A stretch of DNA of 64,000 bases, from assembly GCA_963823845.1 (NCBI GenBank), contig CAWGND010000011.1, positions 248,001-312,000 of the forward strand, in the 5' to 3' direction. Within the stretch, counting starts at the first letter, position 1, and every line of letters begins with the position of its first letter. The DNA comes from Alloacidobacterium sp963823845. Its GTDB lineage: Bacteria; Acidobacteriota; Terriglobia; Terriglobales; Acidobacteriaceae. This document shows positions 25,816-35,350 of the stretch, piece after piece. The position numbers were made by a program, and so were the translations under genes. The notes below the pieces were generated by a model, which saw nothing but the letters and a program-made list of their open reading frames with translations, ran no database searches and was not told the origin of the DNA.

Positions 25816-28479
25816 TTATCGATCGTCGCGCATGATCGTTAAGGGATCCACGATGGAGGCCTGAACTGCAGGAAGCGCAGTCGCAATTACTACGGATACT
25901 CCTGTTGCGAGTGCGACGACGACCCAAATCCATAGCGGCGGCGAACTGATAATCGTTGTGCCGCTCAGCAATACGCGCAAGAGCACAAGTGTAATTGAGG
26001 TGCCTATCGAGGTGCCTGCAAGGACAAGCTTTCCTGCATTGTTCATAATCCTTAATCCGATACGCCAACGTTGAGCACCGAGCGCAATACGAAGTGCCAA
26101 CTCACGTCGACGCTGGCGTTGAGCATCGCGCTGCACACTGAATAGACCGAAGATACTGAGGATCGTTGCGGTAAATGCCGATGCGCTGCAGAGCAGTGTG
26201 GCGATCCGCAAAGGCGCAAAGGCAGATTGAGCGAGCTGGGCGTCAAAGGTGCTGATAGAAATGGGGGCCGTTTCGTAGCCTAGTACAGACTGAATTCTTC
26301 GATGTAGTTCGACTGGTATGTGCGCGTCTGACTTTGAGTGATCGATAATCAGCGTCATAAGAGGAAGACAGTCCTGGTACATGGGAAAGTAAATGGTGGG
26401 CTCTGCGTGCTGCTGGAACATCCCAAACACCTGTGACTGAACTACTCCGATGATCTGTGTTCTCACACCTCTGTCATCAATAACGGCCGCGCCGAGCGGT
26501 TTGCCACCGAAATAAAGATCGGCGGCTTCCTGGTTGAGAATACCTATTCGACCTTGACCGGCAACCTGATGGTCAGAGAACTTTTGGCCAGCTACCAATG
26601 ACATGCCAAGTGTCTCGAAATAACCGGATGAAACAACGTTCACATTTAATTCGGCGTTGACTAGCGATGACACGGGGGCACGAAAGTGCGCCCGGATCGT
26701 TGGCTCGGGTGCAATTAAGTGATCCGTGTAATCGTAATAAATCGTTGGACGCTTTTCATTCGATGTATCTGTGGGATTTCTTTTGACCACACCAATGACC
26801 TCAACCGGGGAGCCGAAAGGATCCTCGATTATCATTCCAGCGGTCTTCGACCCAAAGAGCTCGTGAGCAGCATTCTCATCGACAAGAGCTTCCTTACGGG
26901 TTGGAACTCTGACACCGAACATTCGCCCAGCAATCGGCGATCGATCTATGTATTTGAGCGATCCAGAGGTGAGCCAATCAATATCCATCTCCACGTCGCG
27001 AAATTGCGAGGATGGCAGCTCAACTCTAAATGATCGCCATTTTGGCTGATTGCCCGGAAGCTGGGCTGTCCACGCCAATCGCGACAGATTGGCGACCGAT
27101 TTCGCCCGTTTCTCGACCTCCTTGAAATAGCTCAAATCAACTTCCGGTCGCATCTGGGCTTGTACGGTTAAAAGTATCGGATCGCCGAGGCTACGTCCGG
27201 TGCTTGTCTCTAAAGCTGTGTGAAGACCTTTAACAAGAAAGACCGAAGAGATTACCAGCACATAGCAGGCCGTAATTTGCCCAATGACCAAGCCAGTTCG
27301 AAGAGTTTCTATCTTTTTTGAAGGCAGCCCGCTTTCACGCCCAAGAATGATCCACGGGCGATCAGTCACTGTCGCAAAGACGGGCATCATTCCGCTCAGG
27401 ATGGTGATGCAGACACTTGCTATTGAGGCCGCAAAGATTGGCAGCAAATGCGGCGCGAAGACAAGGTGTTCTGCGTCCTCTTTAAAGAGGAGTGCCGGGA
27501 TGATACGCGCTGTGCAGACTGCCAGCAGCACTCCTATGACTCCCCCTGCCAGAGAGACAACGATACTGTCCGACAATAACTCTCCGATCAGTTGCCTACG
27601 GGTCGCGCCGAGCGCAACTCGTAAAGATGTCTCGTGAGACCGCTTTAAAGCTCTTCCCATCAAGAACGAAGCAACATTGATAGAAGCAATGAAGAACACA
27701 GCACCGGCAGTAACATTCAACAATGCGCCAATGCGCGACAGCCCCAGAATTGTTCTCGGTGCTGCGCCTGTAAAAGGAACAACACTAATAGTGCTGGACG
27801 GCCCCAAACCCACTCGAACAGCCGATTCCGCCTGACTCGGCGAGATTGATGCTCGAAGCGAGCCGAGAACCCACAAGTCCCGGGCGCTTAGGTCTCCACC
27901 TTGCAAATCTTTATCTTCTAAAGGTATCCAGAGATCGACACTACGGTCACTATAGAGACCTTCCATTCGCTCTGGTGCAATGCCAATGACCGGAAGGTCT
28001 GTATTATCGGCCCTTATCTGATGACCAATGACATCCTCGCCGTCCAATTCGTTTTGCCATATGTGGTGGCTGACAATGATCCCGACTCTTGGTGGCAGGT
28101 CTAGCGCCTCCGCTAGATTGGGAGTGACAGCAGCAACAATCGCGATCTTGGGGTGACCGTCAATCGCAATGTCGGTTGGCGCAATTCGAGCGGCCCCGAT
28201 CCAAGCAAATACATTCGAACTGTGTTTGAGTTGGAGATATTCAGCAGGTGAGAGCTGCCCTAACTCGTGGAAGCGTTCCTGACCCAATATCGAGACGATC
28301 CTGTCTGCATGTTTGAGTCGTAGGCGGGGACTCGTCAGTCCCTGAACGAACCCATACAGAGAAGCATTGCTGCCGACTCCAATTGCAATCGTGAGCAGGA
28401 GAGCAATTGACAGTCCTGGTGTTCGTACAAATGCTCGAGCGGAAGCACGAATTGCAGGCAGGCCTCGAGAGAGGATCAC
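25816..28479 (-). CDS. Large MacB-like orphan permease (ADOP type), second copy
   Basis: An 887-residue permease with two PCD/FtsX halves: the N-terminal helix (TPGLSIALLLTIAIGVGSNASLYGFV), a periplasmic domain, FtsX helices with ETSLRVALGATRRQL, and the second half ending RELALRIALGAQRWRI plus the last helices and DPLTIMRDD, the usual C-terminus. It is only distantly similar to the copy at 17980-20412. No ATPase adjoins it. It appears complete although it sits between truncated genes, so it was either spared or carried in. Role unknown; family members are presumed envelope permeases. Confidence 0.85.
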   Translation of the reverse strand: MILSRGLPAIRASARAFVRTPGLSIALLLTIAIGVGSNASLYGFVQGLTSPRLRLKHADRIVSILGQERFHELGQLSPAEYLQLKHSSNVFAWIGAARIAPTDIAIDGHPKIAIVAAVTPNLAEALDLPPRVGIIVSHHIWQNELDGEDVIGHQIRADNTDLPVIGIAPERMEGLYSDRSVDLWIPLEDKDLQGGDLSARDLWVLGSLRASISPSQAESAVRVGLGPSSTISVVPFTGAAPRTILGLSRIGALLNVTAGAVFFIASINVASFLMGRALKRSHETSLRVALGATRRQLIGELLSDSIVVSLAGGVIGVLLAVCTARIIPALLFKEDAEHLVFAPHLLPIFAASIASVCITILSGMMPVFATVTDRPWIILGRESGLPSKKIETLRTGLVIGQITACYVLVISSVFLVKGLHTALETSTGRSLGDPILLTVQAQMRPEVDLSYFKEVEKRAKSVANLSRLAWTAQLPGNQPKWRSFRVELPSSQFRDVEMDIDWLTSGSLKYIDRSPIAGRMFGVRVPTRKEALVDENAAHELFGSKTAGMIIEDPFGSPVEVIGVVKRNPTDTSNEKRPTIYYDYTDHLIAPEPTIRAHFRAPVSSLVNAELNVNVVSSGYFETLGMSLVAGQKFSDHQVAGQGRIGILNQEAADLYFGGKPLGAAVIDDRGVRTQIIGVVQSQVFGMFQQHAEPTIYFPMYQDCLPLMTLIIDHSKSDAHIPVELHRRIQSVLGYETAPISISTFDAQLAQSAFAPLRIATLLCSASAFTATILSIFGLFSVQRDAQRQRRRELALRIALGAQRWRIGLRIMNNAGKLVLAGTSIGTSITLVLLRVLLSGTTIISSPPLWIWVVVALATGVSVVIATALPAVQASIVDPLTIMRDDR

Positions 28480-28650
28480 TCAATCTAATATGCAATTGCC
28501 ATGCCAAGCCTGGACCTTGGGATACCAGGACCTCGCGCAAACTATGCGTCCAGTTTTGGGATTCATATGTCCATCTGTGGACAGAATTTCCCGCTCTCGA
28601 TTATCGACAACTCCCCAACGCGATCACCGAGAACTGGAGCGGAATGGTCG

Positions 28651-28926
28651 ATGGCTGTTTCTCGAAGGGAGTTTTGCGCCGGGTTGGGCGCACTCGCAGT
28701 AGCAGCAGCTCATAAGACATGGGGCGCAGAAAGCCCATCAGCTTACAAAATAGTGGCTCAGACAGACCGAAAAAGAATACTGGATGCCGCTCGGAAATAT
28801 CTCCCGATAGAACCTCTAACGATTACGGCTTTTCCTGCTGCTGACAGTCCAGGTGGCCCCCACGATTTCTACTCGCAAGCGGACTATTTCTGGCCTGACC
28901 CGAAGAACCCGAACGGCCCATATATC
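28651..28926 (+). pseudogene. 5' fragment of a Tat-exported alginate-lyase-family gene
   Basis: About 92 residues: a Tat signal (SRREFCAGLGALAVAAA) and the start of an alginate-lyase-like domain, ending at SPGGPHDFYSQADYFWPDPKNPNGPYI, a phrase typical of that family's N-terminus. The protein should go on for about 300 residues but changes after PYI into racemase sequence in the same frame. This is a deletion junction near base 28926. It is unlikely to yield an active lyase. Confidence 0.7.
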
Positions 28927-29198
28927 GCTAGTGCGGAGATCGTTCCGCCAATCGAACCGGACTTGGACGATGTGCATCAAGCCTACATTTCGATGGCCGC
29001 GTCGGGCTTTGTGACTGGGGAACAGCGTTCGATCTTCCATGCCGTGAGTCACCGGTTGCTCAGGAACCAGGGCGTGGAGGCGATCATGCTCGGGGGGACC
29101 GATCTCGCGTTGGCCTTCAACGAACAGACTGCCGACTCCCGCTGGTCGACTGCGCGGGCATACATGCCGATGCGATTGCACGGTTGGCGATCGCTTGA
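28927..29198 (+). pseudogene. 3' fragment of an aspartate/glutamate racemase gene
   Basis: The stretch SGFVTGEQRSIFHAVSHRLL, GVEAIMLGGTDLALAFNEQT matches the C-terminal third of Asp/Glu racemases. The native ending is in the next frame: after TAD it reads LPLVDCAGIHADAIARLAIA and stops at 29196-29198, with the conserved Cys of VDCAG. So a one-base shift near 29140 adds to the loss of the N-terminal two thirds. It is fused in frame to the alginate lyase fragment upstream. Confidence 0.65.
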
Positions 29199-29271
29199 GG
29201 GGCTTCTGCCAGAACCATTTGTTTGGTTCGCATATACTAGCTGCATCTTTTTCGGCAAAAGCCTGACCATC

Positions 29272-31044
29272 ATGTCCCTTCGCAGCTTGCATCCTGGCAT
29301 CCTCTCTTTTCTACTCCTTGTGCATGCCGCGCAGGCGCAATTCAACTCCGCGTCTGCCAAGCGAACTCCAATTCCCAACGCCAGTGGCGGATATATCCGA
29401 GACTCCCGCCAGCATCCTGCCGAGCCCTCCCGCAACAATGCTTTTTCCATGACCATTAACCGCTACGGCATTGCGGCGACTCTTCAGACTCTTGCCTCGC
29501 AGGCTAGCGCTACGATCCTCTCCAAAGGAGGCAATGCCGTCGATGCGGCGATCGCGGCGAATGCGGCCGTTGGCGTCATCGAGCCCATGATGAATGGCAT
29601 CGGGGGAGACCTTTTCGCCATCGTATGGAATCCGAAAGAGAGGAAGATGTACGCCCTCAACGCGAGTGGCTGGTCTGCCAAGGCCGAGACGATCGAGGCC
29701 ATGAAGGCCAAAGGCCTGACAACAATGGACGACAGTAGCATCTATGCTGTCACCGTTCCAGGGGCCGTGGCCGGCTGGGAGGCCCTGCACGCAAAGTTCG
29801 CTAAACTCCCACTAGCTGTCGATCTTGCCCCAGCTATTGCTCTGGCTGAAAACGGCTTTCCTGTCACTGAGACTGACTCTGATAACTGGGCCCAGTACGG
29901 TGTGCGATTCAAGGACCGGGCCGCCTTCGCTTCCGTCTTTCTTCCTGATGGGACCTATCCGCGGATTGGGCAGATCTTCCGCAACCCGGACATTGCCAAC
30001 AGCCTTCGCCTGATTGCGAAGAATGGCGCCGACGCTTTCTACCGCGGTCCTATCGCTGATGCCATTGTTCGGCTGTCTGACCAGAACAATGGCTTTCTCA
30101 CCAAAACCGATTTCGCCGATTACAAGCCCGAATGGGTAGAGCCCGTTTCCACTACGTATCACGGCTGGCGCATCTACGAGACTCCTCCGAATACCCAGGG
30201 CATCGCCGCCCTTTCAATGCTCAACGTCATGGAACCCTATCCGCTTCGCGAGTGGGGGCATGACTCACCTAAAACACTCCACATCGAAATGGAGGCCAAG
30301 GCTCTGGCCTATTCCGACATGCTTCACTATGTCGGCGATCCGCACACCGACAACATTCCCACCGAAAAGCTCATTTCAAAGGAACTCGCTAAAGAGCGTG
30401 CCAAAGGCATTACTGAGAAAGCCAACTGTAAGGTACTTCCCTCGGATCGCAAGGAGCAGCTCGACAAACTGCAATCCGACACCACGTATCTCGCCACCGT
30501 CGATCGCGATGGTATGGTCGTCTCGTTCATTCAATCGAATGCGGGCAATTTCGGTACTGGGCTTGTCGCTGAGCACACTGGCTTCGTCTTGCAAAACCGC
30601 GGCAGCGGCTTCTACATGGAGCCTGGCCAGCCCAACTCGCTTGCAGGTCACAAACGTCCGTTGCACACGATTATCCCCGCCGTAATGCAGAAAGACGGCA
30701 AGACCATCGGTTTTGGTATTATGTCCGGTTTCAACCAGGCCCAGGCGCACGCGCAGTTCGTTGCCAACGTTGTTGACTTCGACATGAATATCCAGGCCGC
30801 TATGGATGCTGCCCGCTTCAACAAAGAGAACTCTGGCTGCGCCGTCAATCTTGAGGACAGCTACCCACGCGAGGTCCTTGAGCAACTCGCCTCTCAAGGT
30901 CACCAGATTAACCTCGTACCGCGCTACTCGCAGGTGATGGGACGCGGCAATGCCGTCATGCACGACGACACTCTAGACGTAAATTTCGGTGCCTCCGATC
31001 CCCGAGCCGATGGACAAGCCATTCCTGAACAACCGCCCTACTAA
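29272..31044 (+). CDS. ggt: Gamma-glutamyltransferase (glutathione hydrolase family)
   Basis: A 590-residue exported Ntn hydrolase. The signal peptide (SLHPGILSFLLLVHAAQAQ) begins at ATG 29272; the open frame runs on upstream through unrelated gene debris to 28501, but this is accidental. The heavy-chain start has the usual GIAATLQTLASQASATILSKGGNAVDAAIA. Autocleavage would occur before Thr404 in SDTTYLATVDRDG, and the small subunit has the family AMDAARF near its end. It cleaves gamma-glutamyl bonds in glutathione or other peptides in the periplasm. No ribosome site is evident before 29272, so expression may be weak or from within the fused frame. Confidence 0.88.
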   Translation: MSLRSLHPGILSFLLLVHAAQAQFNSASAKRTPIPNASGGYIRDSRQHPAEPSRNNAFSMTINRYGIAATLQTLASQASATILSKGGNAVDAAIAANAAVGVIEPMMNGIGGDLFAIVWNPKERKMYALNASGWSAKAETIEAMKAKGLTTMDDSSIYAVTVPGAVAGWEALHAKFAKLPLAVDLAPAIALAENGFPVTETDSDNWAQYGVRFKDRAAFASVFLPDGTYPRIGQIFRNPDIANSLRLIAKNGADAFYRGPIADAIVRLSDQNNGFLTKTDFADYKPEWVEPVSTTYHGWRIYETPPNTQGIAALSMLNVMEPYPLREWGHDSPKTLHIEMEAKALAYSDMLHYVGDPHTDNIPTEKLISKELAKERAKGITEKANCKVLPSDRKEQLDKLQSDTTYLATVDRDGMVVSFIQSNAGNFGTGLVAEHTGFVLQNRGSGFYMEPGQPNSLAGHKRPLHTIIPAVMQKDGKTIGFGIMSGFNQAQAHAQFVANVVDFDMNIQAAMDAARFNKENSGCAVNLEDSYPREVLEQLASQGHQINLVPRYSQVMGRGNAVMHDDTLDVNFGASDPRADGQAIPEQPPY

Positions 31045-31058
31045 CGATAAGCCGACAC

Positions 31059-31256
31059 CCGAGCATGGAGGACGCGGGGATCAGCGGCTACGTCTGGCAC
31101 TGCAACCGTCATACGTTCTGTTCTTGGTTAGCAATGGCAGGAGCGAGCATCAAGGAAATTCAAGAAGCTGCGGGTCGTAAGACAATCACGATGTCTGCGC
31201 AGTACAGCCACCTGTCGCCAGCGAACACCTTCGACCTCTTCTTGCCGGTTCTTTGA
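31059..31256 (+). pseudogene. C-terminal remnant of a tyrosine recombinase (integrase)
   Basis: About 60 residues match the catalytic end of phage-type integrases: GYVWHCNRHTFCSWLAMAG holds the HxxR box, IKEIQEAAGRKTITMSAQYSHL holds the Gly-rich turn (GRK instead of GHK) and the nucleophile Tyr. The N-terminal two thirds are gone and the last residues run out of the normal frame. Together with the half tRNA-Leu at 24626 and the conjugation remnants beyond, it points to a dead integrative element. Confidence 0.8.
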
Positions 31257-31485
31257 CCAAAGCGACCAAAGGGTAAGGTCTGGCCGGTCCGTCACAGGAA
31301 ATAGAGCGAGCTGATAGACCTCGATGTTCACGAATCCAGTTTCCAGCCCGAACATGGTAGGGATGCGTGTTTTCAGCAAATCCTGCGGCCTTGGCTGGTT
31401 TCGTGGTGAAGTAGCCTTGTTGCCGTTCGGCAAGACCGAACAGCCGACGCGATGCTTCTTGACGAGGCTGAGCTATAAAAAACAC
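31240..31485 (-). pseudogene. Remnant of an AbiEi-family antitoxin/regulator
   Basis: On the minus strand the first frame gives SRRLFGLAERQQGYFTTKPAKAAGF and THPYHVRAGNWIREHRG, the N-terminal winged-helix domain of AbiEi-type antitoxins. It then shifts to another frame for VYQLALFPVTDRPDLTLWSLWS before breaking off against the integrase remnant. So it is both frameshifted (near 31320) and cut at the 3' end. The start appears to be GTG 31485, next to a palindrome (31485-31511) that could have been its operator. No AbiEii toxin gene is present. Confidence 0.7.
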
Positions 31486-31511
31486 AATGCTACAACTATT
31501 TTGTAGTATTG
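31485..31511. repeat. Palindrome at the AbiEi remnant start
   Basis: CAATGCTACAA and TTGTAGTATTG form 11-base arms with one mismatch around a five-base centre (31496-31500). Its place at the start codon of an AbiEi-type gene fits the inverted repeats through which such antitoxins repress themselves. Confidence 0.55.
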
Positions 31512-31551
31512 TGCTGCCCTTCTCTGGTCGACATTCCGCTACGCCGTCACT

Positions 31552-31794
31552 TCAACCTACGATCCGTTCAGGGTGGTCGCCGCGCGCGTACTTCCGCAAG
31601 TCAGCCACGGGAATCAGAACCCTTCCACCAATTCTTCTAGTTGGCAGTCTCCGATTCGCTATCAGGTAATCCAGGCCGCGCTGGCTGATGGAAAGGAGCT
31701 GGGCCGCCTCTTCGCGGCTTACCAGCAGCTTAGCGTCCGGTGCGACTATGACTCGCTCCGGCTGCTTCTTGCGTACGCCGTTGATTGTTTGCAT
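31552..31794 (-). CDS. Excisionase-like helix-turn-helix protein
   Basis: An 80-residue protein with a MerR/Xis-type winged helix: LLVSREEAAQLLSISQRGLDYLIANRRLPTRRIGGRVLIPVADLRKYA, the HTH_17 pattern with the wing strands after the recognition helix. Such proteins act as excisionases or small regulators of integrative elements. It lies between the AbiEi remnant and a relaxase fragment, all on the minus strand, so it is probably a survivor of the same element. It has no visible lesion. Confidence 0.75.
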   Translation of the reverse strand: MQTINGVRKKQPERVIVAPDAKLLVSREEAAQLLSISQRGLDYLIANRRLPTRRIGGRVLIPVADLRKYARGDHPERIVG

Positions 31795-31827
31795 TGGTGT
31801 ACTCCTTCAATAGAGATTCCGTTCTGC

Positions 31828-32685
31828 TCACATTCCCAACCCTAAACCGATACCCAGTTCCGGCCCGTGTGCTGGTGATGGAGCAATCTTCTGTTGCATG
31901 GAAACAATCGCCTGTTCCGGCTTGTAGGCGCTCGGATGGGAAACATCATGGCTGAGCGCCAGTGACAGCTTCTCCCGATCGTTCGTGAAAATCTGTGCGT
32001 CCCACTGACCGCGCGAAACCGCGACATAGGCCATCCGGTTGTTCAGCAAATCCTTTGCGCCAAGCTCGGTGTCTACATGAATCAACACGCGCTCCGCAGT
32101 CTGCCCTTGACTGGAATAGCTGGTCACGGCATAACCGTGGTCAAGGTGCGGAAAACGCTGTGAGTCGAAACCCACGCTGCGACCACCGTCCAGCTTCAAC
32201 CGCATCCCGCCATCCTGTGCTACGTTCTCCACCGTTCCCAACTCACGATTAGCGATCTTCAACTCCTGATTTGGCGCGGTGAACTGGACGCGGTCGCCGA
32301 TCGAAAACACCTTCTCCTGCTCGCGGTATACGGAGACGCCCATCTGACGGCGAGGATCGTATGTCGTCTGCTCTCCGTTTGCGCGCAGAACGGTCAGCGT
32401 ATTTTCCTGGGAATGGACGGCGACCACGCGAGCATATTCTCCCTTTCCAATGCCGGTCTCCTTCGATGCCCGTGAATAGCGTAGGATGTCGTCGATCTGA
32501 TACTGCTGTGCCCAACTACGGTCTGCGCCGGTCATCTCCTGGCGCGGCACAAGCATTTGCATGGGATGTTCCTGCGCGTTCACGATGCCGCGTGATTGTA
32601 GTTCCTTGTGAATCTGCCGGTTGATCTCGACACGCGAACGGTTGTCTGGTGAGACAACCAGCGTGCTTTCCAGCGATGACGCATA
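31828..32685 (-). pseudogene. C-terminal fragment of a MobF-type conjugative relaxase/helicase
   Basis: About 285 residues from the helicase end of a TraA/TrwC-like protein: LVVSPDNRSRVEINRQIH, a domain of RecD2/SH3 type (VFSIGDRVQFTAPNQEL), then the UvrD-like motif HLDHGYAVTSYSSQGQTAERVLIH and MAYVAVSRGQWDAQIFTNDRE. The relaxase and Walker A parts are missing: upstream, near 32685, the frame meets the broken GH13 gene. It shows that a conjugative plasmid or ICE once lay here. Confidence 0.82.
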
Positions 32686-33544
32686 TCAATTCTTATAGAT
32701 TCTTGCCTCCCTCGGACGGAGGGTGGAGGGTGGTGGCGCCGGCAGGGTCGCTGGAATCTCTGTAATTGCCGAGCTTGAGATTCTTGGCTTGGATTCCCTG
32801 CGGCAGGGTGTAGTCGATTGGCTGGCTGGAGAAGTTGAGGATTACCAGATAGCTTGATGCACCGAGGCTTCGGGTGTAGAGGAAGACTTGTTCTTGTGTT
32901 GGGTCGAGATCCTGGTAGTCGCCGTAGATGAAGGCTGGATCGCTGCGGCGTAGGGCGATCACCTTCTGGTTGTAGTGGTAGACGGAATCTGGATCTTTGA
33001 CTTGATCTGCGGCGTTGATTTGCAGGTAGTTGGGATTGACGGGCTCCCAGGTATGGTTGCCCGTGGTGAAGCCTGCGTTCCTGGTCGTGTCCCACTGCAT
33101 GGGCGTGCGGGCGTTGTCTCGGCCATAGGCTGCTGCTCCGGCGATTAAGTGCTGCTCGGTGAGCTTGCCCTGGGCTACTTCTGTCTTGAAGCGGTTCTGT
33201 ACCTCGATGTCGTTGAACTCGCTGATTTTGGTCCAGGGATAGTTGGTCATGCCTAGTTCGTCGCCTTGGTAGAGGTAGGCGGTACCGCGCAGTGTGAGGA
33301 CCATGGTCTGCAGGAGCTTGGCGGAGATGGCTCGTAACTCGGGAGTGGAGGTATCACCCCAGCGGGAGACGACGCGGGACATGTCGTGGTTCCCGAGGAA
33401 GGATGTGTCCCAATCCTGCTTGCCGAGAACGGTGGCATGGGCAGTGTAGACGGCTTTGAGTTCAGGCAGGCGGAGCGGGCGATAGTTGTAGCCGCCCATG
33501 GAGCCGATGCGGGTGGCATCGAAGTTGAAAAGGCTTGCTGCATG
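32686..33544 (-). pseudogene. C-terminal fragment of a GH13 alpha-glucosidase
   Basis: About 280 residues from the end of an alpha-glucosidase or trehalose-synthase-type GH13 enzyme: TSFLGNHDMSRVVSRWGD has the transition-state HD pair, GRDNARTPMQWD is the usual family block, and the C-terminal beta domain follows. The nucleophile and acid/base parts are missing; upstream there is a stop at 33545-33547. Near the end a frameshift turns the expected EARIYKN ending (stop 32686-32688) into EGGKNL. It stands directly behind an intact GH13 gene and may be the rest of a second paralogue. Confidence 0.8.
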
Positions 33545-33582
33545 TCACAAAAGCCCGCTTCTAGCCGATTGACTCGATCGGA

Positions 33583-35244
33583 TCAGACAATGCTGCGCTT
33601 CAGCAGGTAATCGAGCCCGCAGACGCGATACCACCGATATCCGTAAGGCTCGAGCACAATCCTATGCAATCCATTTTCCGCGTGGCTATGATCGTCAGAT
33701 AACAGATTCGCCAAGATGCACTCACGCTCATCGTCGCCTTGAATGCGTAGACACACTTCTCGTGCGCCTGAATCGAGGTTATGCACGCACAGGACAGAAT
33801 TATTCCTCCAGTCGTAGCGCATTGCGAGAACCTTTGGAGTTCCTGCCGATAAGAATGTGAAGTCGCCCCATCCAATTTCGGGAACTTCTTTACGCATGCG
33901 AATAATCCGTTCCATCCAGTTCAATAGTGAATTGGGGTCGCGGCGTTGGTCTGCCACATTGACATGCTGGAAGGCATACGGACCTTCGCATATGACTGGC
34001 AAGATCGGCTTTTCATTTTTCGTAAAACCCGCATTCGGTTCTGTGGACCATTGCATCGGTGTACGGGCACAATTTCGTTCGAGAAGACGGAGATCATCGC
34101 CCATCCCGATTTCGTCTCCGTACCGAATGACTGGCGTACCGGGTAGAGTCATCATGAGACTGTAAGCGAGCTCCAGCCGTTGACGATCTCCCTGCAGCAT
34201 AGGCGCAAGCCGGCGGCGAATTCCTCTTCCATACAACTGCATGTCCGGTTCCGGTCCAAAGGCGGCGAAAACGGATTTACGCTGAGGTGTTTTCAGACGA
34301 CCAAGATCAAGTTCATCGTGATTGCGCAGAAATTGACCCCATTGTGCAGTCGTCGGGCGGCGTTTCGTCACCCGCATGGACTTGACGAGCGGGCGTGAGT
34401 CACCCTCAGCGAGGGCAAGAAAGAGATGTTGATTTACCTCGAAGTTGAACATCATCTGGAGGCGCTCTCCGGCCTTGCCGAAGTACTCCATGTCCGTACC
34501 GGGGAGGACATTCGCCTCAGCCAAAATAATGGCGTCTCCTTGCCGCCAGTTCAGGAACTGACTGAAGCCTCGCAACATCTCATACTGTTCCTGAGGCTTT
34601 CGTACGCCAGGTCCTTTCTCGGCTATGACGAATGGAACTGCGTCCATGCGAAAGCCAGAAACACCCAACTGCAGCCAGAAACCCATGATTTTCAGAATCT
34701 CTGCCTGTACCTCGGGATTCGACGTGTTCAGGTCTGGCTGAAAATCATAAAAGCGGTGGAAGTAATAGGCTTTAGCAACCTCATCATGAGTCCAGGTTGA
34801 CTTTTGCACTCCAGGAAACACAATTCCAGAATTCGCATTCCTCGGTTTTTGCTTTGACCAGACATACCAATCGCGATATTTCGATTTCGGATTGCCGCGA
34901 GCATCTTTGAACCAGAGGTGCTGGTTTGAGGTGTGATTGATGACCAAATCGATCAGAAGGCGTATTCCCCGCTGCTTGCACCCGTGAGCAAACTCGACGA
35001 AATCGCCGAGCGTGCCGTATCTCGGATCTACACCGTAGTAGTCTGCAATGTCATATCCGTCGTCCTTAAAGGGCGACGGCTGGAATGGCATTAACCATAA
35101 GGTTGTCACTCCTATTCCCTGGAGATAGTCCAGGCGACGGGTCAGGCCGACGAAGTCGCCAACTCCGTCACCATTCGAATCCATATAGGTAGCGACCGAG
35201 AGGCAATAGACCACAGCGTTCTTGTACCAAAGATCATTGATCAT
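33583..35244 (-). CDS. treS: Trehalose synthase-like GH13 (maltose alpha-D-glucosyltransferase family)
   Basis: About 553 residues. The GH13 motifs are in order: DLVINHTS, GFRMDAVPF with the nucleophile Asp, IILAEANV with the acid/base Glu, and FLRNHDELDL with the third Asp. The wording (YCLSVATYMDSNGDGVGDF, ARTPMQWSTEPNAGF) is that of trehalose synthases, which turn maltose into trehalose. The C-terminus lacks the maltokinase domain found in some fusions. A start at 35256 is in frame, but ATG 35244 gives the usual MINDLWYKNAVVY. It follows the pyrophosphatase gene by about 100 bases on the same strand. A compatible-solute role under drought or osmotic stress is likely. Confidence 0.83.
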   Translation of the reverse strand: MINDLWYKNAVVYCLSVATYMDSNGDGVGDFVGLTRRLDYLQGIGVTTLWLMPFQPSPFKDDGYDIADYYGVDPRYGTLGDFVEFAHGCKQRGIRLLIDLVINHTSNQHLWFKDARGNPKSKYRDWYVWSKQKPRNANSGIVFPGVQKSTWTHDEVAKAYYFHRFYDFQPDLNTSNPEVQAEILKIMGFWLQLGVSGFRMDAVPFVIAEKGPGVRKPQEQYEMLRGFSQFLNWRQGDAIILAEANVLPGTDMEYFGKAGERLQMMFNFEVNQHLFLALAEGDSRPLVKSMRVTKRRPTTAQWGQFLRNHDELDLGRLKTPQRKSVFAAFGPEPDMQLYGRGIRRRLAPMLQGDRQRLELAYSLMMTLPGTPVIRYGDEIGMGDDLRLLERNCARTPMQWSTEPNAGFTKNEKPILPVICEGPYAFQHVNVADQRRDPNSLLNWMERIIRMRKEVPEIGWGDFTFLSAGTPKVLAMRYDWRNNSVLCVHNLDSGAREVCLRIQGDDERECILANLLSDDHSHAENGLHRIVLEPYGYRWYRVCGLDYLLKRSIV

Positions 35245-35350
35245 GGGATCTCGCAAGCATTTTTAGCGTTCCATGCGGAGTATGGCCGCAGATATTCTCC
35301 TGAAACGTAAACGGCCTTCCGAGAAGCCAAAGTTCTTCGGTAGCTTTCAT

